Shown here: positions 15,695 to 23,916 of the stretch, piece after piece | Position numbering within the stretch: the first letter of the stretch is position 1 | Layout: the number at the start of each line of letters is the position of its first letter | Assembly: GCF_015097055.1 (NCBI RefSeq) | Contig: NZ_AP023366.1 | Location: 1,216,501-1,280,500, forward strand | DNA from: Effusibacillus dendaii | Lineage (GTDB): Bacteria; Bacillota; Bacilli; Tumebacillales; Effusibacillaceae | Direction of reading: 5' to 3' | Length of the DNA: 64,000 bases | Made by a program: the position numbers and the translations under genes | The notes under the pieces: generated by a model | Database searches by the model: none | Told to the model about the DNA's origin: nothing | The model's input: only the letters and a program-made list of their open reading frames with translations

Positions 15695-16768
15695 CTAGCG
15701 TCTGACATAATGCTCTACCATATGCTCCAAAATCACCTTCATCACGGCCACAATGGGAACCGCCAAAATCAGCCCCATAATTCCTCCCACTTCGCCTCCC
15801 AGGAGCAGGGCGAGAATGATGACAAGCGGGTGAAGATTTAACGATTTGCTGACAATTTGGGGGGAAATCACGTTTCCTTCCAACTGTTGAACAATCAGAT
15901 TGACGATTGTCACCTTCAACGCCATAAGAGGCGAAATCGTAAGCGCCAGGATGACTGCCGGCGCCGCTCCAATGAAAGGCCCTACATAGGGAATGATATT
16001 GGTAATGCCGACCAGTAAGGCAAGCATCAGGCTGTAAGGCATGCCGATGATCAAATATCCAACATAAACTAACGTTCCGACAGCAAGCATCACAATCAAT
16101 TGCCCGCGAATATAATTGCCGAGCGCCTCGTCAATCGACTTGAACAGATCCACCAGTTCACGCCGCCGTTTGACAGGAAAAATGATAAAAACGGTCCTCT
16201 CCATGACCTTTAGATCTTTTAGCATATAAAAGACCAAAAATGGGATGATCATAGCCATCAGAAGCTGCCCGACGGTGCTTCCGAGCGATCCCATAAAGTT
16301 CGTTATGTACTCGGTAACCGCTTCTTCGAACCGAAGCAGGTTCGCATCAATTGCCTTGTGCACCGCATCGGGCATCGCACGCGCCCCGCTGTCCAAACTT
16401 TTGTTCCAACTTTCCACCTGTTCGACAATCGCCGGCAGCGATTCGACAAATTCCTTTAACTGTTTGATAAAAACCGGTATGGAATTGACAAGAACAACAC
16501 CAAGTAAGGTGAAAAAGACAACGTAAATGATAAGGACGCTGACTCCCCGTGGGACGCCGCGTTCCACCAAACGGGATACGATCGGGTTTAACAGGTAGGA
16601 AATCATGACCGCAATCAGAAACGGAGTGAGAACTGCACGCAAAACAATCCAGATCCCTAACAAAAGACCGCTCATTTGTGTCAATAAGTAGACGCAGCCC
16701 AAAACAATCAAAACAAGCAACGCAATGTCAATCGATCGATTGCGCGGGGATCTTTCCATCACAGGCAT
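15695..16768 (-). CDS. AI-2E family transporter (YrrI-like membrane protein)
   Basis: The 357-residue polytopic membrane protein of PF01594 has about eight helices. Family marks are ISYLLNPIVSRLVERGVPRGVSVLIIY, MLAVGTLVYVGYLIIGMPYSLMLALLVGITNIIPYVGPFIGAAPA and NVISPQIVSKSLNLHPLVIILALLLGGEVGGIMG. Members export small molecules or act as Na+/H+ antiporters; AI-2 export is proven only for a few. In Bacillus the homologue yrrI sits between alaS and ireB. Position upstream of ireB is kept here, but alaS is absent. Confidence 0.88.
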   Translation of the reverse strand: MPVMERSPRNRSIDIALLVLIVLGCVYLLTQMSGLLLGIWIVLRAVLTPFLIAVMISYLLNPIVSRLVERGVPRGVSVLIIYVVFFTLLGVVLVNSIPVFIKQLKEFVESLPAIVEQVESWNKSLDSGARAMPDAVHKAIDANLLRFEEAVTEYITNFMGSLGSTVGQLLMAMIIPFLVFYMLKDLKVMERTVFIIFPVKRRRELVDLFKSIDEALGNYIRGQLIVMLAVGTLVYVGYLIIGMPYSLMLALLVGITNIIPYVGPFIGAAPAVILALTISPLMALKVTIVNLIVQQLEGNVISPQIVSKSLNLHPLVIILALLLGGEVGGIMGLILAVPIVAVMKVILEHMVEHYVRR

Positions 16769-16846
16769 ACACCCCCTGAATACGGATCAGGCGGACCCTT
16801 TGGACATGTATCAAGTATATGCCAGTTGTCCCATATGTATAAACAC

Positions 16847-16887
16847 AAAAAATCCCCCTGTCCGCAAAAGAGATTCGCGGCAAGGGA
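16847..16887 (-). terminator. Terminator after the DUF116 gene
   Basis: On the minus strand a GC-rich stem (CCCTTGCCGC with GCGGACAGGGGG, small internal mismatch) is followed by GATTTTTTG. It ends the transcript that carries the PRC-barrel, zinc-ribbon and DUF116 genes. Confidence 0.75.
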
Positions 16888-16897
16888 GATGCATCGA

Positions 16898-17713
16898 CTA
16901 GACACGAGAAACTTCCCCCAAAAACGAACGAAATGCACTTTCCATTTCCGGCAGGTCAATGTTTGTGTTTCGACAAGGACCTTCCGGTCGCTTGTTGGCA
17001 ATCGCAATCACCGGAATCGCCGCTCCCACATCCTGTACGCCAGCCATCAGATCCCGTTCGCAGGCAACTGCTATCACTCCTTTTGGCTTTCGTTCCGCCA
17101 AAATTTGCCGCGCCTGCTGCCCCCCGCCGCAAACATGCGCCGTAACTCCATAACGTTTTGCAATTTCATCGACTGATTCCCGCATCACTTTTGTCAAGCA
17201 GCGAGGCAGCAAAACTACCAATTCGGTCGATTTGATCCGCTTTGTATTGGCAATTGTGATTCGGTTTCCAACCTGCAGCAGTGAGTTGGAAATGCGGTCT
17301 TTCGACAGTCCAAATTTCGTTCCGATTTTTATAATTCCAGGCAGTAGCGGGGACAACGCAATATGTTTCCCCTTATAATGAGGCACGAAGTTTTTTCCTG
17401 TTAAAACGGTTGCAACCACTAACCCAAAACCTACATCCATGGTTGCCAGGCTGGCGATTCCGGCAATCTCCACCAAATTTTTAAAAATGGGTCCGATCTC
17501 GGCCAACCGTGGCTCTGTCAAAAACCATAATCCGAATGCGAGGGTGTGCAGAAGGAGCAGCATCACTGCGTAATAACCCAAAAAATACCAGGGGGATGTA
17601 GCCAGATCTCCGTTATTTTCTTCTAATTCCCCACTCCAGCCTTCCCAAGTATCGCCAAGTTTCCTGGCAGAGACCGATTCAACCGAACTTGTTGCAGAAT
17701 CTGCGTTAGCCAT
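16898..17713 (-). CDS. DUF116 domain membrane protein
   Basis: The 271-residue protein has an N-terminal variable region and two membrane helices (about 42-66, YYAVMLLLLHTLAFGLWFL, and about 80-105). The DUF116 domain follows: VVLLPRCL, AHVCGGGQQARQIL, VIAVACERDLMAGVQD and IPVIAIANKRPEGPCRNTNID. The conserved cysteines (LPRC, HVCGG, VACE, EGPC) suggest metal or redox chemistry, but no activity is established for the family. AGGGAGG precedes the ATG. It lies downstream of a zinc-ribbon gene. Confidence 0.85.
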   Translation of the reverse strand: MANADSATSSVESVSARKLGDTWEGWSGELEENNGDLATSPWYFLGYYAVMLLLLHTLAFGLWFLTEPRLAEIGPIFKNLVEIAGIASLATMDVGFGLVVATVLTGKNFVPHYKGKHIALSPLLPGIIKIGTKFGLSKDRISNSLLQVGNRITIANTKRIKSTELVVLLPRCLTKVMRESVDEIAKRYGVTAHVCGGGQQARQILAERKPKGVIAVACERDLMAGVQDVGAAIPVIAIANKRPEGPCRNTNIDLPEMESAFRSFLGEVSRV

Positions 17714-17755
17714 TGTAGTGCCTCCCTCTGTCGTTCAAATCTCGTGTCGTAGCTG

Positions 17756-17950
17756 TTATACTGTCCCGACTTGCGGAATTTCGGAAAACAAATCATCAAA
17801 CGAACTTAACGACCCATCTTCTTCTACCTGAAAGAGTTTCACCTGATCCCCGACTACATTAAATTCCACGAAACATTCCCAACAATAAAACTGGTTGCTG
17901 CCAATCTTGCCTATGTCTCGGCTGTTGCAATTGGGACAGCGCATCAACAT
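17756..17950 (-). CDS. Small zinc-ribbon protein
   Basis: The 64 residues start at ATG 17950 (MLMRCPNC), chosen because AGGAG lies 7 nt upstream; a longer frame overlapping the PRC-barrel gene has no ribosome site. Two cysteine pairs, CPNC near residue 5 and CWEC near residue 23, form a zinc ribbon, followed by a short acidic tail (FQVEEDGSLSSFDDLFSEI). Its partner is unknown. It sits 10 bp downstream of the PRC-barrel gene, in the same operon. Confidence 0.8.
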   Translation of the reverse strand: MLMRCPNCNSRDIGKIGSNQFYCWECFVEFNVVGDQVKLFQVEEDGSLSSFDDLFSEIPQVGTV

Positions 17951-17960
17951 CCTCACACTC

Positions 17961-18464
17961 CTAGCGGTTCGATTGGAGATCGGAAAGCTTTGCATCAGCT
18001 GTGACGATGATCGTTTCTCCGACATGCAGGGTTTCCGAAAAAGAGATCCATTTTCGACCTGAGACCAGATCAGCTAGTAAGCCATCCGACACTTCATACC
18101 CTACTATCTTGTCCGATTCCTCGCTGATGTAAACATCTGCCACCGTTCCCAAAATTGCCCCCTCTTCCGTTACGATTTCTTTGTCGATAAAAGATTTGTT
18201 GCAACAAACAAATGTGGGTCTCTGGTTGTCGGGCGATTGAGGCAGAAGATCATCCGCCCGTTCGATCATCACCGCATCCGTCCCGACGGAACGTACGGAA
18301 TCGATCGGGAGTTTGTCCATCCCACCCAGAAATCCGTCCTTTTGTACGATCAATGCGCAGATTTGATTCGCTTCGTCAACCATGACATCCGACACTTCAC
18401 CAATCCGGCTGCCTTCCAGGATGGTGACAACGGGCAGCCCGATCCAATCGCCGATTCGTCTCAT
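17961..18464 (-). CDS. PRC-barrel domain protein (YrrD-like)
   Basis: This 167-residue protein has two PRC-barrel modules: residues 1-75 (IGLPVVTILEGSRIGEVSDVMVDEANQICALIVQKDGF) and about 90-160 (GAILGTVADVYISEESDKIVGYEVSDGLLADLVSGRKWI). PRC barrels are small beta-barrels found in photosynthetic reaction centres and RNA-processing proteins; the role of YrrD-type proteins is unknown. In Bacillus yrrD lies close to iscS-mnmA. Here it also follows iscS, but a group II intron remnant separates them and ends 17 bp before its ATG. GAAGGTGA is the ribosome site. Confidence 0.85.
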   Translation of the reverse strand: MRRIGDWIGLPVVTILEGSRIGEVSDVMVDEANQICALIVQKDGFLGGMDKLPIDSVRSVGTDAVMIERADDLLPQSPDNQRPTFVCCNKSFIDKEIVTEEGAILGTVADVYISEESDKIVGYEVSDGLLADLVSGRKWISFSETLHVGETIIVTADAKLSDLQSNR

Positions 18465-18480
18465 GTTTTCACCTTCCGAT

Positions 18481-19764
18481 ATCGAGTAGGCCCATGAATT
18501 AATTCATGGGCCTCTCACAGAACCGTACGTGCGGGTCATCGCATACGGCTCTTCCGCGATTATCCCCACTGGGATGAAGTTCATTGTAAATGTCGATCAG
18601 ACTGCATAGACCGATATCCTTGAACCAAGTGTTCGGCAAAGCAAAATTTACATGTGCTTCCCGAGAACTTCTCCATGCTGTCATTCTCAGCCGGGGAAGT
18701 TCATTTCCTTTCCACCCTCTGCGCCTCATCTCCCGGTGCAGTTTCCGTGTATTCTTCCAGCTGCGGAGCTGCACCATACGTAGTCTTCTCCGAATCCATG
18801 CATCATATCAAGTGAATATCTTCTTCGCATCGCTGCGCCCGAAGTAGTTCCCCCAACCTCTGATGTATGGATTCAGTTTCTTCTTGACCAACTGCTCTTC
18901 GTTGACCGTTTGGTTCTGACGTGTGATCTCCCGACCTCTTTGTCGATGTACTCGCGGCGCACCGGTTTCGGGCGGTACGTTTTCGTTTGCAGGGCCTGCT
19001 GAAGCATTTTTAAGTTATGCGCCCACTCGGACTCAAATACTTTAATGGTTACTCTGTCCACGCCCGCCGCCCCTCGGTTACGCTTGACCTCCTTGAAGGT
19101 TTCCTCCAGGTTCGTGTTTCTTCCCGGTAGTTCGGGTTGTGAGTTAGCCGTTCCGCGGCATTCGCTCCCTTTCTCTCCGGTACTCCGCCTCAGACGGTCT
19201 ACCCGTTTGTTCGACCCCGGTTCTTCGCGCTTCTTGGCTCCCCGGCTCCTGTCTGACACATGGCGGTTCGTTCTCCGATTCCGTTGCTTCTCTTCCACGG
19301 GCAGTCAGGCTTCGCATCAAGTCCTTGCCTTTTGGGTCAAGGCTTGCCCCAATGACGTGGCACTGGGTCACTCGCCATTGCGGCTTTTCCGGCGACCTTA
19401 TTCACTACTATCCCCTGCTCTGACTTCTCACCACCCATAACCCACCCCTTGACCTTCGCGATCTTGGTCTGGATTACCGCTTTGCGGAAGCGATGAGATC
19501 TCCTTGGGTCACGTGATCGTCTTTCCTCCGAACCCAGTCCTCCTAACTTGCAGAGCCATTCGTGGTAGGGGACTTCCCCTTTTCTTGCAGGGTTATCCGA
19601 CTCTGCCAGCCAACATGGTTTGATGCCGCCTGTTCCGGATTTGGCCTTCACATCCTCCGCACCTATCCTTACGGACTAAGCACTATGTGTCAGCTATGCA
19701 CTTCCGCCACGTCGCGGCGTGCTCGGGACTTTCACCCGCAAGTACGATGCGCTGCCAAGCGCAC
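18481..19764 (-). mobile_element. Decayed group II intron (class C-like), internally deleted
   Basis: The 5' end reads GTGCGCTTGGCAGCGC on the minus strand, immediately after the T-tract of the iscS terminator. This is the typical insertion spot and 5' sequence of class C bacterial introns. The 3' end shows a domain V hairpin (18520-18551, GAGCCGTATGCG... pairing with ...GTACGGTTC), the linker TGTGAGAGG and a domain VI stem (GGCCCATGAATT and its complement) ending CTACTCGAT at 18481. The total length of about 1.28 kb is far below the usual 1.8-2 kb because most of the reverse-transcriptase gene is missing. The remaining ORF pieces are out of frame, so the element is immobile. Confidence 0.85.
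18499..19298 (-). pseudogene. ltrA: Group II intron maturase/reverse transcriptase remnant
   Basis: Residues of the N-terminal RT-0 region survive near 19100-18950 (LEETFKEVKRNRGAAGVDRVTI...LQTKTYRPKPVRREYIDKEVG). All central RT motifs, including YADD, are deleted. After a frameshift near 18930 the maturase domain X resumes as KKKLNPYIRGWGNYFGRSDAKKIFT, followed by a TGA. Then YDAWIRRRLRMVQLRSWKN...LRMTAWRSSREAHVNFALPNTWF runs to 18499. The RNA part of the intron supplies the ORF-like stretches upstream (19144-19651). The protein cannot be functional. Confidence 0.88.
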
Positions 19765-19794
19765 AAGAAAAAGATGCCCGTCACCGGACATCTT
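19765..19794 (-). terminator. iscS terminator, site of intron insertion
   Basis: On the minus strand, AAGATGTCCG-GTGA-CGGGCATCTT forms a 10-bp stem (one G-U pair) followed by TTTTCTT. The intron's first base is the next nucleotide. Confidence 0.85.
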
Positions 19795-19814
19795 CATTCT
19801 TACATCTTTATTCT

Positions 19815-20954
19815 CTATTTTCGCCGCAAACGATTTACAATTGCTGCCGTTTTGCGGGCGGCCGTTTCCACTTCGGCGACCGTATTTTGATTTGAGAAAC
19901 TGAACCGGATCACCGATTTCACGCAATTCTCGTCCCGCTTCATTGCCATTAACACATGGGAGGGCTGCAGGGAGCCCGATGTGCAGGCAGACCCGCTCGA
20001 TGCGGCAATTCCTTCCATATCCAGATTCATCAGCAGCGTCTCAGCCGAAACATTCGGAAAGGACAGGGAAAGAATCGAAGGAACCGACTCCTCGGGCGAG
20101 TTGATTTGCAGATCATCCAACTCTTCCGTAAGGACGGCGAGCATCCGGTTCCGCAATGTGACGATTTGCTTGTAATGCTCCGTTTGCTGCTGCATAGTTC
20201 GTTCCATCGCAGCGCCCAATCCAACGATTCCGGATACATTTTCCGTACCGGCCCGTTTTTTTCGTTCCTGTGATCCACCATGCAAGATCGGGGTCCAGGC
20301 GATTCCGCGCCGGACGTAAAGCACACCCACTCCTTTTGGCCCATGCAGTTTATGGGCGGACAACGAGAGCAGGTCGATCTTCGTTTGTTTTAAACGGATC
20401 GGCAGCAGGCCTACTGCCTGTACAGCATCCGTATGAAACAGAATTTCCTGTTCCCGGCAGATGTCGGCAATTTCTTCGATTGGCTGGATGGCGCCCGTTT
20501 CGTTGTTCACATGCATCACCGACACAACCGTCGTATCCGGTCGGATCGCTTTACGCACCTCCTCCGAACTGACGATTCCGTTTTCGCCAGGAGGCACGTA
20601 CGTGACCGAAAAGCCGATTTTTTCAAGAAATTCACACGTATGTAAAACAGCATGATGCTCGATGGAAGTCGTGACAATATGTCTACCTTTTTTCCGGTTT
20701 GCGACCGCTGCGCCCATAATGGCGGCGTTATCTGACTCCGTGCCGCCGCTGGTGAAAACAATCTCTGCCGGATCGGCGTCGATTGCTTCCCCCACCTGTT
20801 CACGGGCCCGCTCAATCGCACGGCGGGCAGCTCGCCCCATTTGGTGGGTGCTGGAAGGATTTCCGTACTGATCGGTCAAATAGGGTTCCATCGCTTCTCT
20901 TACGGCAGGATCCAGTGGCGTGGTTGCTGCATTGTCAAGATAAATGACCGGCAT
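19815..20954 (-). CDS. iscS: Cysteine desulfurase (IscS/NifS family, YrvO-type)
   Basis: This 379-residue PLP enzyme mobilises sulfur from cysteine, most likely for tRNA thiolation with MnmA and for other sulfur carriers. Motifs are YLDNAATTPLDPAVREAM, FTSGGTESDN, the PLP histidine (TTSIEHHAV), the Schiff-base lysine in SLSAHKLHGPKG, and the persulfide cysteine in SSGSACTSGSLQPS. The short active-site loop makes it a group I/NifS-like enzyme. AAGGAGG precedes the ATG. cymR lies 69 bp upstream, as in Bacillus. The usual downstream partner mnmA is not here but 21 kb away at 41.8-42.9 kb. Confidence 0.92.
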   Translation of the reverse strand: MPVIYLDNAATTPLDPAVREAMEPYLTDQYGNPSSTHQMGRAARRAIERAREQVGEAIDADPAEIVFTSGGTESDNAAIMGAAVANRKKGRHIVTTSIEHHAVLHTCEFLEKIGFSVTYVPPGENGIVSSEEVRKAIRPDTTVVSVMHVNNETGAIQPIEEIADICREQEILFHTDAVQAVGLLPIRLKQTKIDLLSLSAHKLHGPKGVGVLYVRRGIAWTPILHGGSQERKKRAGTENVSGIVGLGAAMERTMQQQTEHYKQIVTLRNRMLAVLTEELDDLQINSPEESVPSILSLSFPNVSAETLLMNLDMEGIAASSGSACTSGSLQPSHVLMAMKRDENCVKSVIRFSFSNQNTVAEVETAARKTAAIVNRLRRK

Positions 20955-21023
20955 TAAGCCTTACCTCCTTGCTTCTCCTGCCAAAGCCGAAATCTGCTGA
21001 ATACCGTTTCGGATGGCAGTTGG

Positions 21024-21431
21024 TCAAATATAAAACATAAAATTATCATCACCTGTTTTTCTTCGTTCAACCACATCGGCCAGTGTAAACGAATCCAGCG
21101 CCCCGTTAATTGCTTTTCGGACTTCTTCCCACAGGTAATCCAGTTCATCGTTTGGATCCTCGACGACGGTGATCGGCCCCTCCAGGACGCGAATAATATC
21201 ACCCACCGTGATTTCCTGAGGAGTTCTGGACAATACATACCCTCCGTAAGCTCCCCGAATGGAACGCACCAAGCCTGCATTTCGAAGCGGGGCAATCAAC
21301 TGTTCCAAATAGTGTTCCGACAGTTCTTCCCGCTCCGCCACTGATTTTAGAGAAATCGGCCCTTCCCCTTGATGCAGCGCCAGATCCATCATCAACGTGA
21401 TTCCATAGCGCCCTTTAGTGGACAGTTTCAT
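21024..21431 (-). CDS. cymR: Rrf2 family cysteine-metabolism repressor CymR
   Basis: The 135-residue Rrf2 regulator has a winged helix, MKLSTKGRYGITLMMDLALHQGEGPISLKSVAEREELSEHYLEQLIAPLRNAGLVRSIRGAYGGYVL. The [Fe-S]-ligating cysteines of IscR are absent; the protein contains no cysteine. It matches Bacillus CymR closely, including the end DDNFMFYI. CymR with CysK represses sulfur-uptake and cysteine-synthesis genes. GGGAGGAG precedes the ATG. The start overlaps the end of an upstream membrane-protein gene by 17 bp. Confidence 0.92.
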   Translation of the reverse strand: MKLSTKGRYGITLMMDLALHQGEGPISLKSVAEREELSEHYLEQLIAPLRNAGLVRSIRGAYGGYVLSRTPQEITVGDIIRVLEGPITVVEDPNDELDYLWEEVRKAINGALDSFTLADVVERRKTGDDNFMFYI

Positions 21432-22158
21432 ATGTTTCTCCTCCCTTCACAAATCGATTGCACAGTTTGGCGGCTACCCGCAATCCATATTCAGTGGAAT
21501 GCCCGATTGATAACGAAAACACGATTGTGCCTGCAGAAAACGGCCCCCCTAATGCGAAACCGACCGCCACGGCAAATATTTCCAAGAACGTGCGCACCCA
21601 GCGGATGGCCCAACCCGTTGTTTGATGCAAGGCCAGCATCAGCCAATCACGCGGCCCGGCGCCCAAACGGGACTCAATATAAATCCCTGTGCCAAATCCC
21701 CAAACCGCTATTCCGACGACAAACAATCCAATCCGGGCCGCCAGGTGCTGCCATTCCGGGACAAGCTGCCAACGAATGATCCAATCGCAAAATTCGCCCA
21801 CCAACACCATATTGGCAATGGAACCGAAGCTGGGCCATTTTTTCAGAATGAGGCAGGCCGTTAACAAAATCACCAGCCCTGCCATCTGCTGCACCCGACC
21901 GAAAGAGAGTCCGGTATGAAGGGCAATTCCCAAATGCAACACATCCCATGGCGCGGCCCCCAAGTGGGCTTTCACCACACACACAATCCCATACGACATA
22001 ATCCAAATGCCGACCAGGAAAACGGCCAGACGTCTGACTGTCAGCCAAACACGATATGCCAATTGGCTGTCTGCTGCTTTTTTGCGACCGTCCAACGACC
22101 GCAGGATGATTGTTTTCCTTGCTCCTTCCACAGCCCCAGTATACGTATCCGATTCCAT
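21415..22158 (-). CDS. YczE/YyaS-like integral membrane protein
   Basis: The 247-residue protein has about five membrane helices and the YczE/YitT-like signatures VVKAHLGAAPWDVLHLGIALHTGLSFGRVQQMAG and GTGIYIESRLGAGPRDWLMLAL, which form two internally similar halves. Its function is not established; a Bacillus YczE is needed for surfactin production. GGAGG lies 7 nt before the ATG. The 3' end overlaps cymR by 17 bp, implying coupled expression. Confidence 0.8.
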   Translation of the reverse strand: MESDTYTGAVEGARKTIILRSLDGRKKAADSQLAYRVWLTVRRLAVFLVGIWIMSYGIVCVVKAHLGAAPWDVLHLGIALHTGLSFGRVQQMAGLVILLTACLILKKWPSFGSIANMVLVGEFCDWIIRWQLVPEWQHLAARIGLFVVGIAVWGFGTGIYIESRLGAGPRDWLMLALHQTTGWAIRWVRTFLEIFAVAVGFALGGPFSAGTIVFSLSIGHSTEYGLRVAAKLCNRFVKGGETYETVH

Positions 22159-22204
22159 CCATATCCTCCGTCCGTTGCGCGGTTACTCGTCTTTAGTCGA
22201 ATGA

Positions 22205-22512
22205 AATTATATATTTTAACCTATCGGCATAAGGGCGATGGGGCCCTTCCCCAAAGGAACGGCTAAGCGCCTTGGGTGCCCCGGCGGTCGGCTATAAGCG
22301 GCGCGTCCTGCGATATGGCCGACACTAGACCGTCCATGGTCGTCGGTCGACGAAAACGCAACGTCCATGTTGCATCGTCGACACTGGACCGTCCATGGTC
22401 GTCGTGACAAATGCTCAATGAGCATTCGTACTCGTGAGTGAAAGTGCTTGCCACTTTGGTGGGTGTAACTTTGGTTCGCCTGCGCTTTAACTTGGCGAAG
22501 CCTAGTTTTCCT
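22205..22512. repeat. Repeat-rich noncoding block between the YczE-like gene and rarA
   Basis: The 350-bp gap is packed with repeats. A 25-bp unit containing GACCGTCCATGGTC occurs at 22321-22345 and again at 22380-22404, with one mismatch and 59-bp spacing. A shorter relative (CGTCCATGTTGCATCGTCG) lies between them. Further on are the palindromes GAATGCTCATTGAGCATT (bottom strand, about 22409-22427) and AAAGTG...CACTTT (about 22441-22456). A terminator-like element ends the block at 22479-22512. ORFs across it are compositional accidents. It could be a miniature element or a structured RNA; the sequence alone does not decide. Confidence 0.6.
22479..22512 (+). repeat. Terminator-like repeat element, copy B
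   Basis: GCCTGCGCTTTAACTTGGCG and the following AAGCCTAGTTTTCC match the element at 15655-15690, read on the minus strand. They share CCTGCGC and CTTGGCGAAGCC, a one-base change in the second arm, and the TTTTC tail. Here it points along the plus strand, where no upstream gene needs a terminator. Confidence 0.6.
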
Positions 22513-23836
22513 AATCCGTAAGCTTGCGGATTGCCAAAAGGTGCTCGCGAATCCGCTTTTCATAACCGTTAGCCGTCGGCCGATAAAAAATTGTGCCGCT
22601 TAGTTCCTGTGGCAGATACTCCTGTTCGACAAAATTCCCCGGGAAATTATGGGGATACAAATATCCTTTGCCGTGCCCCAACTGTTCCGCCCCTTTGTAA
22701 TGAGCATCCCGCAGGTGAACCGGAATCTCGATCGACTGTCCGCTGCGGATCGCACTCAACGCTTCATTGATCCCCATATAAGACGCGTTGCTTTTCGGTG
22801 CAGAAGCCAGATAGGTGACCGCCTGCGCCAATACGATTCGCCCTTCCGGCATACCAATTAGTTCTATCGCCTGGAAAGCGGCAACCGCAACCTGCAGCGC
22901 CTGTGGATCGGCGTTTCCGATATCCTCAGAGGCGGATATCACCAAGCGTCGGGCGATAAAACGAGGATCTTCCCCCGCATCGATCATCCGTGCCAGCCAG
23001 AACAGCGCGGCATGCGGGTCAGAACCGCGAATTGATTTAATAAAGGCGGAAATCGTATCATAATGCTGATCCCCCGATTTGTCATAGCGAACCGCCCTTC
23101 TCTGGATCGATTCCACGGCTGTCTCCAACGTAATCCGAATCATTCCGTCTTCTCCCGGGTCTGTCGATAAAACGGCAAGTTCCAGCGCATTCAGCAGCCT
23201 CCGTGCGTCGCCGTCCGCATAGCGCACCAGATGATCGAGCGCCGCCTCGTCTATTTTTACCGGAAAATGCCCCAATCCCCGCTCACGGTCTGCGAGTGCT
23301 CTTTCCGCCACCCGCTTCAAATCCGTTTCTGTCAATGGGGACAGGGAAAACACCTGGGAGCGCGACAACAGCGCCGCATTTACTTCAAAAAAGGGATTTT
23401 CAGTTGTGGCTCCAATCAAGATCATCAATCCGCTTTCCACATGCGGCAGCAGCGCATCCTGCTGCGCTTTGTTAAAGCGGTGAATCTCGTCAATGAACAG
23501 AACGGTCCGTTGATTGTACATTGTTTGGCGGTTTTTCGCCTCTTCTACAACCTGCCGGATATCGACTACACCGGCCGTCACGGCGTTCAGCGTGCGAAAA
23601 TACGATTGGGTGTGCCCCGCCACGATTTGAGCGATCGTCGTTTTGCCCGTTCCCGGCGGACCATACAAAATGATCGAAGACAGTTGATCGCTTTCAATTG
23701 CGCGCCGCAGCAATTTGCCCTTGCCGACGATCTCCTCTTGTCCAAACAGTTCGTCAAGACTTTGCGGACGCATGCGGGCTGCCAGAGGCGCCATCTTTTG
23801 CTGCGATTCTCTTGCTTGATAGGAGAACAAATCCAT
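22511..23836 (-). CDS. rarA: Replication-associated recombination protein A (AAA+ ATPase, MgsA/RarA)
   Basis: The 441-residue ATPase starts at MDLFSYQ (ATG 23836, after GGATGG); the upstream extension has no ribosome site. It shows Walker A GPPGTGKT, Walker B VLFIDEIHRFN, sensor 1 GATTENPFFEVNAALLSRS, and the C-terminal MgsA domain (YDKSGDQHYDTISAFIKSIRGSDPHAALFWLARMI, IPVHLRDAHYKGAEQLGHGKGYLYPHN). RarA acts at stalled or gapped replication forks. In Bacilli it commonly neighbours cymR, as here. Confidence 0.94.
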   Translation of the reverse strand: MDLFSYQARESQQKMAPLAARMRPQSLDELFGQEEIVGKGKLLRRAIESDQLSSIILYGPPGTGKTTIAQIVAGHTQSYFRTLNAVTAGVVDIRQVVEEAKNRQTMYNQRTVLFIDEIHRFNKAQQDALLPHVESGLMILIGATTENPFFEVNAALLSRSQVFSLSPLTETDLKRVAERALADRERGLGHFPVKIDEAALDHLVRYADGDARRLLNALELAVLSTDPGEDGMIRITLETAVESIQRRAVRYDKSGDQHYDTISAFIKSIRGSDPHAALFWLARMIDAGEDPRFIARRLVISASEDIGNADPQALQVAVAAFQAIELIGMPEGRIVLAQAVTYLASAPKSNASYMGINEALSAIRSGQSIEIPVHLRDAHYKGAEQLGHGKGYLYPHNFPGNFVEQEYLPQELSGTIFYRPTANGYEKRIREHLLAIRKLTD

Positions 23837-23916
23837 TTGCCATCCATCCTTGCTGCCTAAAGATTCAGGTGCTATTCCTTTTAACGGAAATGCTTTTCCT
23901 CTACGAATACTTTCCT

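Noticed and set aside
22321-22404. CRISPR-like spacing of two 25-bp repeats
   Set aside because: Only two full copies, with a partly related sequence between them instead of a unique spacer, and no cas genes.
22205-22512. Possible 6S RNA
   Set aside because: As I recall, the Bacillus 6S-1 gene lies by aspS, and this block shows no single long hairpin with a central bubble; unproven, so left as repeats.
22216-22563. Open frames across the repeat block near rarA
   Set aside because: They are built from the repeat units and palindromes, have no ribosome sites and match no domain.
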